From NCBI GenBank assembly GCA_914767885.1, contig CAJZBQ010000044.1, positions 1-64,000 of the forward strand: 64,000 nucleotides of DNA, in the 5' to 3' direction. The notes below the pieces were generated by a model, which was not told the origin of the DNA, did no database searches, and saw nothing but the letters and a program-made list of their open reading frames with translations. This stretch comes from Blepharisma stoltei (Eukaryota > Ciliophora > Heterotrichea > Heterotrichida > Blepharismidae). A program made the translations under genes and the position numbers. Of the stretch, positions 1 through 9,539 are shown piece by piece (the first letter of the stretch is position 1; every line of letters starts with the position of its first letter).

Positions 1-2935
1 ACCCTAACACCCTAACACACCTAACACCCTAAACACCCTAACACCCTAACACCCAAACACCCCTAACACCCTAACACCTAACACCCTAACACCCTAACAC
101 CCTAACACCTAACACCCTAACACCCTAACACCCTAACACCTACTACACCCTAACACCCAAACACCCAAACACCCTAACACCCTAACACCCTAACACCCTA
201 ACACCCTAACACCCTAACACCCACCCTAACACCCTAACACCCTAACACCCTAACACCCTAACACCTAACACCCTAACACCCTAACACCCTAACCACCCTA
301 ACACCCTAACACCCTAACACCCTAACACCCTAACACCCTAACACCCTAACACCCTAACACCACCCTAACACCCTAACACCCTAACACCCTAACACCCTAA
401 CACCCTAACACCCTAACACCCTAACACCCAACACCCTAACACCCTAACACCCTAACACCCTAACACCCTAACACCCTAACACCCTAACACCCCTAACACC
501 CTAACACCCTAACACCCTAACACCCTAACACCCTAACACCCTAACCCTAACACCCTAACACCCTAACACCCTAACACCCTAACACCCCTAACACCCTAAC
601 ACCCTAACACCCTAACACCCTAACACCCTAACACCCTAACACCCTAACACCCTAACACCCTAACACCCTAACACCCCTAACACCCTAACACCCTAACACC
701 CTAACACCTAACACCCTAACACCCTAACACCCTAACACCCTAACACCCTAACACCCTAACACCCTAACACCCTAACACCCTAACACCCTAACACCCTAAC
801 ACCCTAACACCCTAACACCCTAACACCCTAACACACCTAACACCCTAACACCCTACCCTAACACCCTAACACCCTAACACCCTAACACCCTAACACCCTA
901 ACACCCTAACACCCTAACACCCTAACACCCTAACACCCTAACACCCTAACACCCTAACACCCTAACACCCTAACACCCTAACACCCTAACACCCTAACAC
1001 CCTAACACCCTAACACACCCTAACACCCTAACACCCTAACACCCTAACACCCTAACACCCTAACACCCTAACACCCTAACACCCTAACACCCTAACACCC
1101 TAACACCCTAACACCCTAACACCCTAACACCCTAAACACCCTAACACCCTAACACCCTAACACCCTAACACCCTAACCACCCCTAACACCCTAACACCCT
1201 AACACCCTAACACCCTAACACCCTAACACCCTAACACCCTAACACCCTAACACCCTAACACCCTAACACCCTAACACCCTAACACCCTAACACCCTAACA
1301 CCCTAACACCCTAACACCCTAACACCCTAACACCCTAACACCCTAACACCCTAACACCCTAACACCCTAACACCCTAACACCCTAACACCCTAACACCCT
1401 AACACCCTAACACCCTAACACCCTAACACCCTAACACCCTAACACCCTAACACCCTAACACCCTAACACCCCTAACACCCTAACACCCTAAACACCCTAA
1501 CACCCTAACACCCTAACACCCTAACACCCTAACACCCTAACACCCTAACACCCTAACACCCTAACACCCTAACACCCTAACACCCTAACACCCTAACACC
1601 CTAACACCCTAACACCCTAACACCCTAACACCCTAACACCCTAACACCCTAACACCCTAACACCCTAACACCCTAACACCCTAACACCCTAACACCCTAA
1701 CACCCTAACACCCTAACACCCTAACACCCTAACACCCTAACACCCTAACACCCTAACACCTAACACCCTAACACCCTAACACCCTAACACCCTAACACCC
1801 TAACACCCTAACACCCTAACACCCTAACACCCTAACACCCTAACACCCTAACACCCTAACACCCTAACACCCTAACACCCCTAACACCCTAACACCCTAA
1901 CACCCTAACACCCTAACACCCTAACACCCTAACACCCTAACACCCTAACACCCTAACACCCTAACACCCTAACACCCTAACACCCTAACACCCTAACACC
2001 CTAACACCACCCTAACACCCTAACACCCTAACACCCTAACACCCTAACACCCTAACACCCTAACACCCTAACACCCTAACACCCTAACACCCTAACACCC
2101 TAACACCCTAACACCCTAACACCCTAACACCCTAAACACCCTAACACCCTAACACCCTAACACCCTAACACCCTAACACCCTAACACCCTAACACCCTAA
2201 CACCCTAACACCCTAACACCCTAACACCCTAACACCCTAACACCCTAACACCCTAACCCCTAACACCCTAACACCCTAACACCCTAACACCCTAACACCC
2301 TAACACCCTAACACCCTAACACCCTAACACCCTAACACCCTAACACCCTAACACCCTAACACCCTAACACCCTAACACCCTAACACCCTAACACCCTAAC
2401 ACCCTAACACCCTAACACCCTAACACCCTAACACCCCTAACACCCTAACACCCTAACACCCTAACACCCTAACACCCTAACACCCTAACACCCTAACACC
2501 CTAACACCCTAACACCCTAACACCCTAACACCCTAACACCCTAACACCCTAACACCCTACACCCTAACACCCTAACACCCTAACACCCTAACACCCTAAC
2601 ACCCTAACACCCTAACACCCTAACACCCTAACACCCTAACACCCTAACACCCTAACACCCTAACACCCTAACACCCTAACACCCTAACACCCTAACACCC
2701 TAACACACCCACACACACACACACACCCTAACACCCTAACACCCTAACACCCTAACACCCTAACACCCTAACACCCTAACACCCTAACACCCTAACACCC
2801 TAACACCCTAACACCCTAACACCCTAACACCCTAACACCCTAACACCCTAACACCCTAACACCCTAACACCCTAACACCCTAACACCCTAACACCCTAAC
2901 ACCCTAACACCCTAACACCCTAACACCCTAACACC
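1..2935. repeat. Telomere, (CCCTAACA)n
   Basis: About 2.9 kb of near-perfect CCCTAACA octamers with the C-rich strand at the 5' end, the orientation expected for a left chromosome terminus. Scattered one- or two-base slips occur (CCCTAAACA, ACACCACC) and there is a short CA run near 2704-2726. This octamer is known from heterotrich ciliates (Stentor, Blepharisma). The tract is long compared with the few hundred bases usual at somatic ciliate chromosome ends, which fits a germline chromosome end, although assembly of long reads could affect its length. Unique sequence begins at about 2936. Confidence 0.97.
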
Positions 2936-3090
2936 GAGTTTTATGGTAATGGTGTAATTTTATAATGCCACTGCTTATTAAGATATCACCTGATAAAAAG
3001 AGTGGCCTTACTAATTTATTTAAAGGAGTATCATGAAGCTTAATGCCCTCTGCAAAATAAATGGCACTTTTTCTCTTGCATTTTCTAAAT

Positions 3091-3909
3091 ATAGAAACTG
3101 TCAGAAGAGACAGCTGCCCGCTCGCTGCCAAAATCCTTGAAAAAGTCTTAAGAACCCTTTTTGAAAGAGATATTTCAGCTGTTTATAATATTATGCAACG
3201 AGTGAAATCAGATCTTAACAGGAAAGGCTAGGCTTATTGACCTCATTTTCCATCAAAAAGTTTCATCAGATCCTACAAGAATCCACCTCCAGCAGCCATT
3301 GTTGCCAAACGGAAAGAAGAAAATGACGAAATGGCCAAGCCTATATGAGGAGAAAGGGTTGGATATGTAGTAATTTGTGGTCCTCCTGGCGATACACTGT
3401 CTTCCCAAGTGGTAAGTCCTGAAGACTACTTATTATCACATTAATTATGCATATTATATTGAAAAAAAATAAATGTCATCCTTAATCGATCACTCAGCGC
3501 TGTTGGGATTGATGTTAATGCTTGATACCAGAGATTTCCTCAAAAAAGATGAAATGCAGTGCTGCATACCGGTAAGCCTTTAAAGCCTATTGGTAGAAAT
3601 TGATCCACTAGACTTGATAAATATTACCAATCAGCACATTGCTTGATATGCAGAACTCAGTCCAGTCTTGATGTATGTGAATCTTGCTCTAGTGACACTA
3701 TGAAAGAAAGACTAGCACTAATGGAGGCTTTCAAAAAGCAAGAAAAAAAGCTGTTGAGCCTTAAAGAGGTTTGTAGATCCTGCACTGGATGTGTAGGGGA
3801 AATTGAATGGATTTCTTTAGACTGCCCAATATATTTGGAAAAATTGAAAGTAAAGAAAGGGATTGAAGTAAAATTTGGTAAAATCCTAAAGAATAATAAG
3901 AGGAATTAA
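3091..3909 (+). pseudogene. REV3: DNA polymerase zeta catalytic subunit (REV3-like), decayed 3' fragment
   Basis: The conceptual translation, with TGA as Trp, passes the family-B polymerase segment IETVRRDSCP, then a GERVGYVV motif, an INYAYYIEKK segment, and the two C-terminal cysteine clusters including CRSCTGC and SLDCPIYLEKLKVK. The VSPEDYL segment, the INAWYQ-like stretch and the SLDCPIY ending resemble polymerase zeta more than delta. The frame is broken near 3228, 3265 and 3455, so the copy is not translatable. The exonuclease domain and the main polymerase motifs are absent because the sequence runs into the telomere. The last 155 bases before the telomere (2936-3090) show no clear homology. 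The 3' end from about 3500 to the TAA at 3909 is an unbroken reading frame. Confidence 0.75.
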
Positions 3910-3973
3910 GGAAATTTCTTAATTAAAGTTTAAAACAATTGCATGAATAAATAAATGAAAATTTAAAATACAA

Positions 3974-6650
3974 ATGGAAAACGACCAAAAGTCTGTTGAT
4001 GGAGAAAGCAGTGCTGAAGAAGGTTGCAAGGCTTTTGAAGAAAGTGATTCTGAAGAAGCAGCTCCAAAAAAAAGTAAAAAAAAAGCTAGAAAAATCATAA
4101 TGAACGTGGCGCTGACTAAATACTTACACCCCTTATGCAAAAGAGCATAAATGTGTAGCATACAAAATTTCATATTAAATATTTTGTATATAATTAATGG
4201 CATTATAATGATATCTCTAGCTGGCTCTATTGTTTTTAACAGTTTCCAAATTTCATAATAAATTACTTTAAGTTGGGAATATTTATATTTCAAATAAAAA
4301 AATTAAAAAAATGACCAAAAAAGAAATTTTGCTATAGGGGTCAGTAGTGAAGAAAGCAGCCACAAAATACTTTGGATGAAAGCTGACTAAAACTGAATGT
4401 GACGAAGATTGAGATGTATTCTGGACCGATAGCGCTGTAGAGCCTGACAAGTTGGCGAGAATGAAACTCTATCAAAAAATCAATCACTTTCCAGGCATGT
4501 ATGCGCTAGCAAGAAAAAATCATCTTGCAAAGAATCTAAACAGATTGAGAAAATCTCTCCCCAAAGATTTTAAGTTTTTCCCTCGCACGTGGCTGGTGCC
4601 AGCAGAGTTTTCTGACTTAAGGCAGTACTCAAGCCAAAAGAAAAATAAAGTTTTCATCGTAAAGCCAGAAGCAAGTTGCCAAGGAAGAGGAATTTTTCTA
4701 ACAAAAAAATTTGACGACTTTACTTTAGACGATCGGTATGTTGTTCAAGAATACTTAAAGCGTCCCTATCTTATTGATGGGCTTAAGTTCGACCTAAGGA
4801 TCTATGTGCTTGTGGCTGGATGTGACCCATTAAAAATTTTCCTTCACAAAGAAGGCCTTGCAAGATTTGCAACGGAGCCTTATATACAGCCAAACAGCAG
4901 TAATATGTCAAAACCCTGCATGCATCTTACGAACTACGCAGTGAATAAAAATAACGAAAACTTTATTTTCAATGAAGACCCAGAAAATGATGATGTGGGA
5001 CATAAGAGAAGTCTATCCTCAGTGTTTGCATACCTTGAAGAAAAAGGCCATGACATAAATAAGCTCTGAGCAGATATTAAACAGTTGATAAATAAAACCC
5101 TTTGTTCAGTCCAGCCATCACTGGCACATACTTATAAAGCTTGTCAGCCAGATGACCCCTACAACGGAATGTGCTTTGAGTTGTTAGGGTTAGATGTAAT
5201 CCTGGATAAGAAACTGAAGCCATGGCTGCTAGAAGTTAACCATTCTCCTTCATTTTCAACTGATTCTCCTTTGGATTGGAAAATAAAGTATGAAGTGATC
5301 ACAGAAGCCCTCACCTTGCTCAATGTTTCTTACAATAACCGTATTCGGGTTGAAAATAAGCAAAAACAAGATGTCCTGAAAAGATCAACGGGAAAGAAGA
5401 ATGAAGTCGTTAAAGAAGACAAGCTCCAAGAAATTGCCAAAGCGCAGCAGCTAAGAGATAAGTGAGAAACAAAACACCTAGGAGGGTATACCAAAATCTT
5501 TCCATGCGAAAACATGGATAAGTTTAACCATATTCTAGAAGTCGCAAAAGAAATTTATGAAGAATGGACAGGCGCTTCGAAAACTAAAAAGGAAAATATT
5601 AAGCATGAACTTCCCTTGCCGAAGCCTACAACAGATATTAGGGCACATGTGAAATCTGCTAACAGCAAGTCAGTCCGCAGCATATCAATGGCAGTAACAA
5701 AGGAGGAAAACAAGAAAATCCACACTAAAGCCAATCTTTCAGGAGTTTATGAGAGATTATCTAACAATCAAAGAAAGCTGAAGCCTGAAAACGTCTCTTT
5801 CAGTCAGCCGTATCAGCCATTGATATACTAATTGACCAAGAATAGCCCACTAAGGAGCCATTCTTGGTCTGCCAGAAAAAATTTTGACAAAAGATCCTAA
5901 TCTGCCATTTACCACTGAGTTTTGGTGTTTCCAAATTTTTTGGGCAAGCCAAATGCAATAAAAAAAATTGTTCTTTTGCGATGATGCATTTGGCTTGTCA
6001 AAAAAATTTGGCAACACCAAAACTCAGTGGTAAAGACAAACGATCCTAATCTGCCATTACCACTGAGTTTTGGTGTTGCCAAATTTTTTTGACAAGCCAA
6101 ATGCATCATCGCAAAAGAACAATTTTTTTTATTGCATTTGGCTTGCCCAAAAAATTTGGAAACACCAAAACTCAGTGGTAATGGCAGATTAGGATCTTTT
6201 TGTCAAAATTTTTTCTGGCAGACCAAGAATGGCTCCTTAGTGGGCTATTCTTGGTCAATTAGTATACATTTAGACAGTAACTATACAACGACGCCTTCTT
6301 CTGAAGCTGTTCTAGAGCTTTGCATCCAAAATATTCAGATTCAAAAGCCAAAAAACAGTAGCAAATCTAAGGACTCTTCTCCGAAACATTTAAAGCTAGA
6401 AGAGATCCTAAAAGAAAAAAGATCTTTGGAGACAATGAAGCGAAACTGGATGGTAAAAAACCGATGCCCACTTACAATTCACTCTTTTGTGTCAAAAACC
6501 GACGAAGATGTGTCTTTTTCGTAAAATTCATATAGATCGGGGAATTTCTTTATTCCCAGAAGCATAACATCTTTAGGCGAAACTCGAAAGCCTAGCATTT
6601 ATTTGCCAAAAAGTGAATATATTAGAAGGATAAAGGCTCTTGGGCTTTAA
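3974..6650 (+). CDS. Tubulin-tyrosine ligase-like protein (TTLL6/13-type polyglutamylase)
   Basis: After removing two IESs (4125-4344, 5824-6264) and a 15-nt intron (6521-6535) the gene reads 667 codons (666 aa) from ATG 3974 to TAA 6648-6650. The product should add glutamate chains to tubulin tails on cilia and cortical microtubules. It shows the TTL ATP-grasp core: a KYFGWKL-type start, KINHFPGM, FFPRTW, KPEASCQGRGIF for nucleotide binding, FDLRIYVLV, MHLTNYAVN and CFELLGLDV..LLEVNHSPS. In-frame TGA stands where family members have Trp, for example in GWK and DEDWDVFW at 4375-4420. A lysine-rich acidic N-terminus of about 40 residues and a long polar C-terminal tail flank the catalytic domain. 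Substrate type is inferred from similarity to the TTLL6 group and is not certain. Confidence 0.88.
4125..4344. mobile_element. IES in the TTLL gene, 220 bp
   Basis: TA at 4125-4126 and again at 4345-4346. The reading frame meets TAA inside the element. Excision to one TA gives KYLVKKAATKYFGWK, in frame with the TTLL core. The ends are imperfect inverted repeats around TTACACCCCTTATGCAAAA on the left and the complement of TTTTGCTATAGGGGTCAGTA on the right. Another TA (4121) is nearby but puts the gene out of frame. Typical TTLL sequences have one more residue here, so the exact boundary is slightly uncertain. Confidence 0.75.
5824..6264. mobile_element. Palindromic IES in the TTLL gene, 441 bp
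   Basis: Almost the whole element is one large inverted repeat: the outer arms match exactly from TATACTAATTGACCAAGAAT, and the inner part repeats a block around CCACTGAGTTTTGGTGTT several times in alternating orientation. TA copies lie at 5824-5825 and 6265-6266. Removing 441 bases joins ...QPLI to HLDSNY... in frame and avoids the TAA at 5829. A short spacer near 5990-6030 separates nested hairpins. It shares no obvious sequence with the other IESs here. Confidence 0.85.
6521..6535 (+). other. 15-nt spliceosomal intron in TTLL
   Basis: GTAAAATTCATATAG, exactly 15 nt with GT..AG ends. Without splicing the frame stops at the TAA inside it. With splicing the protein continues through SSGNFFIPRSITSLGETRK to TAA at 6648. 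Fifteen-nucleotide introns are characteristic of heterotrichs. Confidence 0.85.
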
Positions 6651-6708
6651 CATTCGTGTAAATATAAAATCTCCAAATTTATGATTATTGTGCCTTGGCT
6701 CTTTTTAG

Positions 6709-6800
6709 ACACAAGTGCACGGGTCATACTGATGACTAGTTCTGTATTTTCCAAAGTCTAAGATAGGGAACTGGTAATCAGTATGACCCATGCACTTGTG
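6709..6800. repeat. Inverted repeat between convergent genes
   Basis: Arms of about 23 bases (ACAAGTGCACGGGTCATACTGAT and its near-complement at 6777-6800) flank a loop of about 45 bases, in the 197-bp gap between the convergent TTLL and METTL13 genes. It may be a transcript-end hairpin or a small element remnant; nothing decides this. Confidence 0.6.
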
Positions 6801-6847
6801 CCCAAAAGGTCTAAGATAGATTATTTCAATAAAATGTCTATTAGCTT

Positions 6848-9076
6848 TTATTTTTTCCTTTTCTTTTTCTTCGTAGACTTAGGTCCAAGGAGTTTTTCAA
6901 CCTTATCAGTAGCTTCAATTTTTCTTATTGAAGTTGAGTACTCAGCAAGCGCCATAGTCAAATCTCAGTTTTTGCTCCTCTCTATTTCGCTCATATTTTT
7001 TTCAATGTTTTTCAGCTCATCAACTTCATGTTTCAAGCAGTAAATCACCTGGTTGCTATCTTCTTTGCATTTATTTCTATAGATATAAGGAAAAACTAAG
7101 CTTACACACTCAATGATCTTTTTTATTTGTCCATCATTGCCAATCAGATTGATAGAAAGCACTCCTGAGTCACTTATCAAAGAATAAAGCTTCTGTAAGA
7201 AGCTTTGATCTACAAAAATCATTGGAGGTGTGGGCTCACCTGGTAATGCAATGCAGATGTCAAGCAAAATCAAGTCATAAATATTATTGCTGGCCTCCAC
7301 AAAATTTAAGGCATCTTGTATAATAATCTGAAGCCTATTGTCATTTGGGACCCCAAAAAACCTTTTACAGACATCAATAAGCTCTCCATTCAGATCTACA
7401 GCTGTTATTTCAAAATTAGGAAAATGCTTGAGGAAAAATGTAGGGAGCACACATCCTCCTGCTCCCAAAATTAAAATTCTGCTAATTTCATTAAGCGCCT
7501 TGCTTAAATTAAATGCATAAATAAAATGGCATTCGGTTCGAGAGAAATTAGCTTTGCTAATTTTCTCTCCCTCATGGAATTTTATTTATGGGGTTGGGTT
7601 TTTCTCTCGAGAACTTCTGCACAGCAATAGCTGTTTAACTTTGGGGATAACCAAAGGAACAGCTCCTCAGTGCGCTCAAGATTTCGGAGTTTTACCTCTC
7701 AGCACATCCCCACGGGAGGATGACCCTTAGGCGGAACACGCGCAGGAGCTGAGTCGAGGCAAGGGCGACGGCAACGCGCCGGGTGAGACGTGCGGCGAAG
7801 ATGGGCGAAGTGCAGGTGAAGGCTTGGCCAGTGGGCTAACCATCGCGATTCCAAGATGGCCCGGCGACGTCATCAATTTTTCGCTATAACTCCATTTTTA
7901 TGGGGTGCGGCACTAGACACCTTAAATACCAGACACTAAGTTAAGTTAAGTTAAGTTAAGCTTAAATTAAATGCTAAAGATACTAAAAATGCCCTCTGGC
8001 ACTCAAAGGTAAGAAAGTCATAATCAGGCTCAATTTTATTTCCCCATTTCACTGCGCATGATCCTACAGAGAATAAAGAATTCTCACTCCCCCCCCTTAA
8101 ATTGAAACAAAAAAATTTTGTTTCAAATTAAAGGGGGGTTAAGAAAATTTTTTTCAGAGATAAAATTTTATGGTTCATTCTGTGTTTGATTTTTAATTTT
8201 AATTTCATGAAAAATTAATTCATAAATTTCTCAATCTCAAAGTGTAAACTTGCTGAAATGGTATTCTTCTAACTCTCCCCATAACAATTGGACAAAATAG
8301 AGTTTAATTTCTAAATCTTATATGTTTGAAGCATATTAAATAGGGTATTAACGTATTTACATATAAAATAATGATTTTTACCTATAAAATTTTCTATTAT
8401 AATAAAATTTTGTTTCAATTTAAAGGGGGGGTAATTTCCCAAAAAAGTAGGAAATTTTACCTATATTTTGTTTCAATTAAAGGGGGGAGTCAGAATCCTC
8501 AACACATTTGAGACGAATTTCAGACTGGATTAGCTTAGGGTTTGATAAAAAGATAAGTTGCCTCTTATAAGTATCTCCATCGCCAATGTCTTCAACAATC
8601 ATATCATGTATTCTATACACTAATGACTTTTCTCCAGTTTCCTCAGAGGTCATGAATGGAATCTCTGAATTTAATCACAGCGGAGGGACAAATTTTAGTG
8701 CTGCTTCGGTGAATTGATATTGAAGTGCTCCGATATTCTCTTCGCTAAATAAATCTGATAGAGAAATAAGCAGTAGCCTTGAAACTTCAGCCTGAGATAG
8801 GATTTCGTCTTGGCCCTCATGTGTTGTGTATTGTCATGAATTTTCTAGTCCTAATGGAATAATAAAAGCACCATAGGAATTTTGAGATAGCATTTCGTTG
8901 CCAATAGAGTCCATCAATTTCATCTGGCAAATTGGGGAGATTTCTGAGATGGCTTCATAAATAAACATGTCTAATCTCTGTCCATGTGAAAGGGGAATAA
9001 AAGAATTTTGGGAGAGAATTCCTGGAAGACTGATAACTCAGCCATTGGAAAGCTTAATGATAGCACTATGTTCCAT
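6848..9076 (-). CDS. METTL13: METTL13-like class I methyltransferase
   Basis: Reads from ATG 9074-9076 down to TAA 6848. Removing one IES (8084-8489) and a SINE-like insertion with one target copy (458 bases in all) gives 455 codons (454 aa). The N-terminal half contains IFLSNPKLIQSEIRL, matching the IQSEVRL signature that precedes the second methyltransferase domain of METTL13. It is followed by ILILGAGGCVLPTFF (SAM-binding motif I), VDLNGELIDVCKRFFG, DLILLDI and FVDQSFLQKL. The METTL13 family methylates eEF1A lysine and N-terminus; only the C-terminal-type domain is present, so the substrate is unknown. The tail is lysine-rich (KSTKKKKRKK). Several TGA codons encode Trp. Its 5' half is duplicated at 19374-20472. 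Confidence 0.85.
7517..7959 (+). mobile_element. SINE-like insertion in METTL13 with 15-bp TSD
   Basis: GCTTAAATTAAATGC occurs at 7502-7516 and 7960-7974, flanking a GC-rich segment unlike its AT-rich surroundings. The element starts ATAAATAAAATGGC and ends in a (TTAAG)n tail, which are features of a non-LTR-mobilised short element. It splits METTL13 between ECQRAFLVSLAFNL and SKALNEIS. The target duplication contains TA, so excision from TA to TA would restore the gene exactly. A hairpin occupies about 7540-7575. Confidence 0.75.
8084..8489. mobile_element. IES in METTL13, TCA-bounded, 406 bp
   Basis: Begins TCACTCCCCCCCCTTAAATTG and ends AATTAAAGGGGGGAGTCA. A hairpin of CTTAAATTGAAACAAA with its complement lies at the left end, and two further copies of the motif lie at the right. 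Precise removal gives CVEDSENSLFSVG in frame. The flanking repeat is TCA, not TA, unlike most IESs here. Confidence 0.75.
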
Positions 9077-9539
9077 TTATTTAAAACATTATTTATTATG
9101 CTGTGCAGGAGTCGATATAGCCTTTCTTTAAATTTTATAAGAATTGATTATATAAGTCAGTCATTATATACTCCTTCCTTCTGTAAGTGAGCAAAACTAT
9201 TGGAAATCCTTTTTTATGAAAAATTAACTCCTTAGAATTATGAAGAAAAAGATTTCATAATATAAGTAATAAATATTATAAAATCTTACTAATTCTATTA
9301 ACTTGTAGCATTTTAACTTTAAAAACATGAATTTCATAAATAAACGTAAGCTTTTACTTCATTTAAGCTTGAATTATTAGGAAAAAAATTAATAAAAACT
9401 TCTTTCATGAGCAACCAAAATATCTGCTCTTTTTATAAAGTGGGGCAAGCTAAAATTAGCTTTACTTATAATAAGATCCTTGTCTTAAATATTTAAATTA
9501 ATACTAGAAAAATAAATGTAAAGGATTTATATTTACAGT

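Noticed and set aside
1-2935. CRISPR-like or satellite array
   Set aside because: No spacers; the octamer, orientation and terminal position identify a telomere.
2928-3131. Small minus-strand frame beside the telomere
   Set aside because: It is antisense to the REV3-like remnant and has no supporting similarity.
5067-5069. Separate small genes suggested by a TGA in the TTLL region and in many other genes
   Set aside because: The frames continue in phase and TGA sits at conserved Trp positions, so TGA is a sense codon here.
6908-7468. Short spermidine-synthase-like gene alone
   Set aside because: Sequence beyond the SINE-like insertion and the IES continues the same protein with METTL13 signatures, so it is one larger gene.
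7517-7959. An rRNA or tRNA gene suggested by local GC-richness
   Set aside because: No rRNA-like core or tRNA cloverleaf could be drawn, and target duplication plus tail indicate a retroelement.
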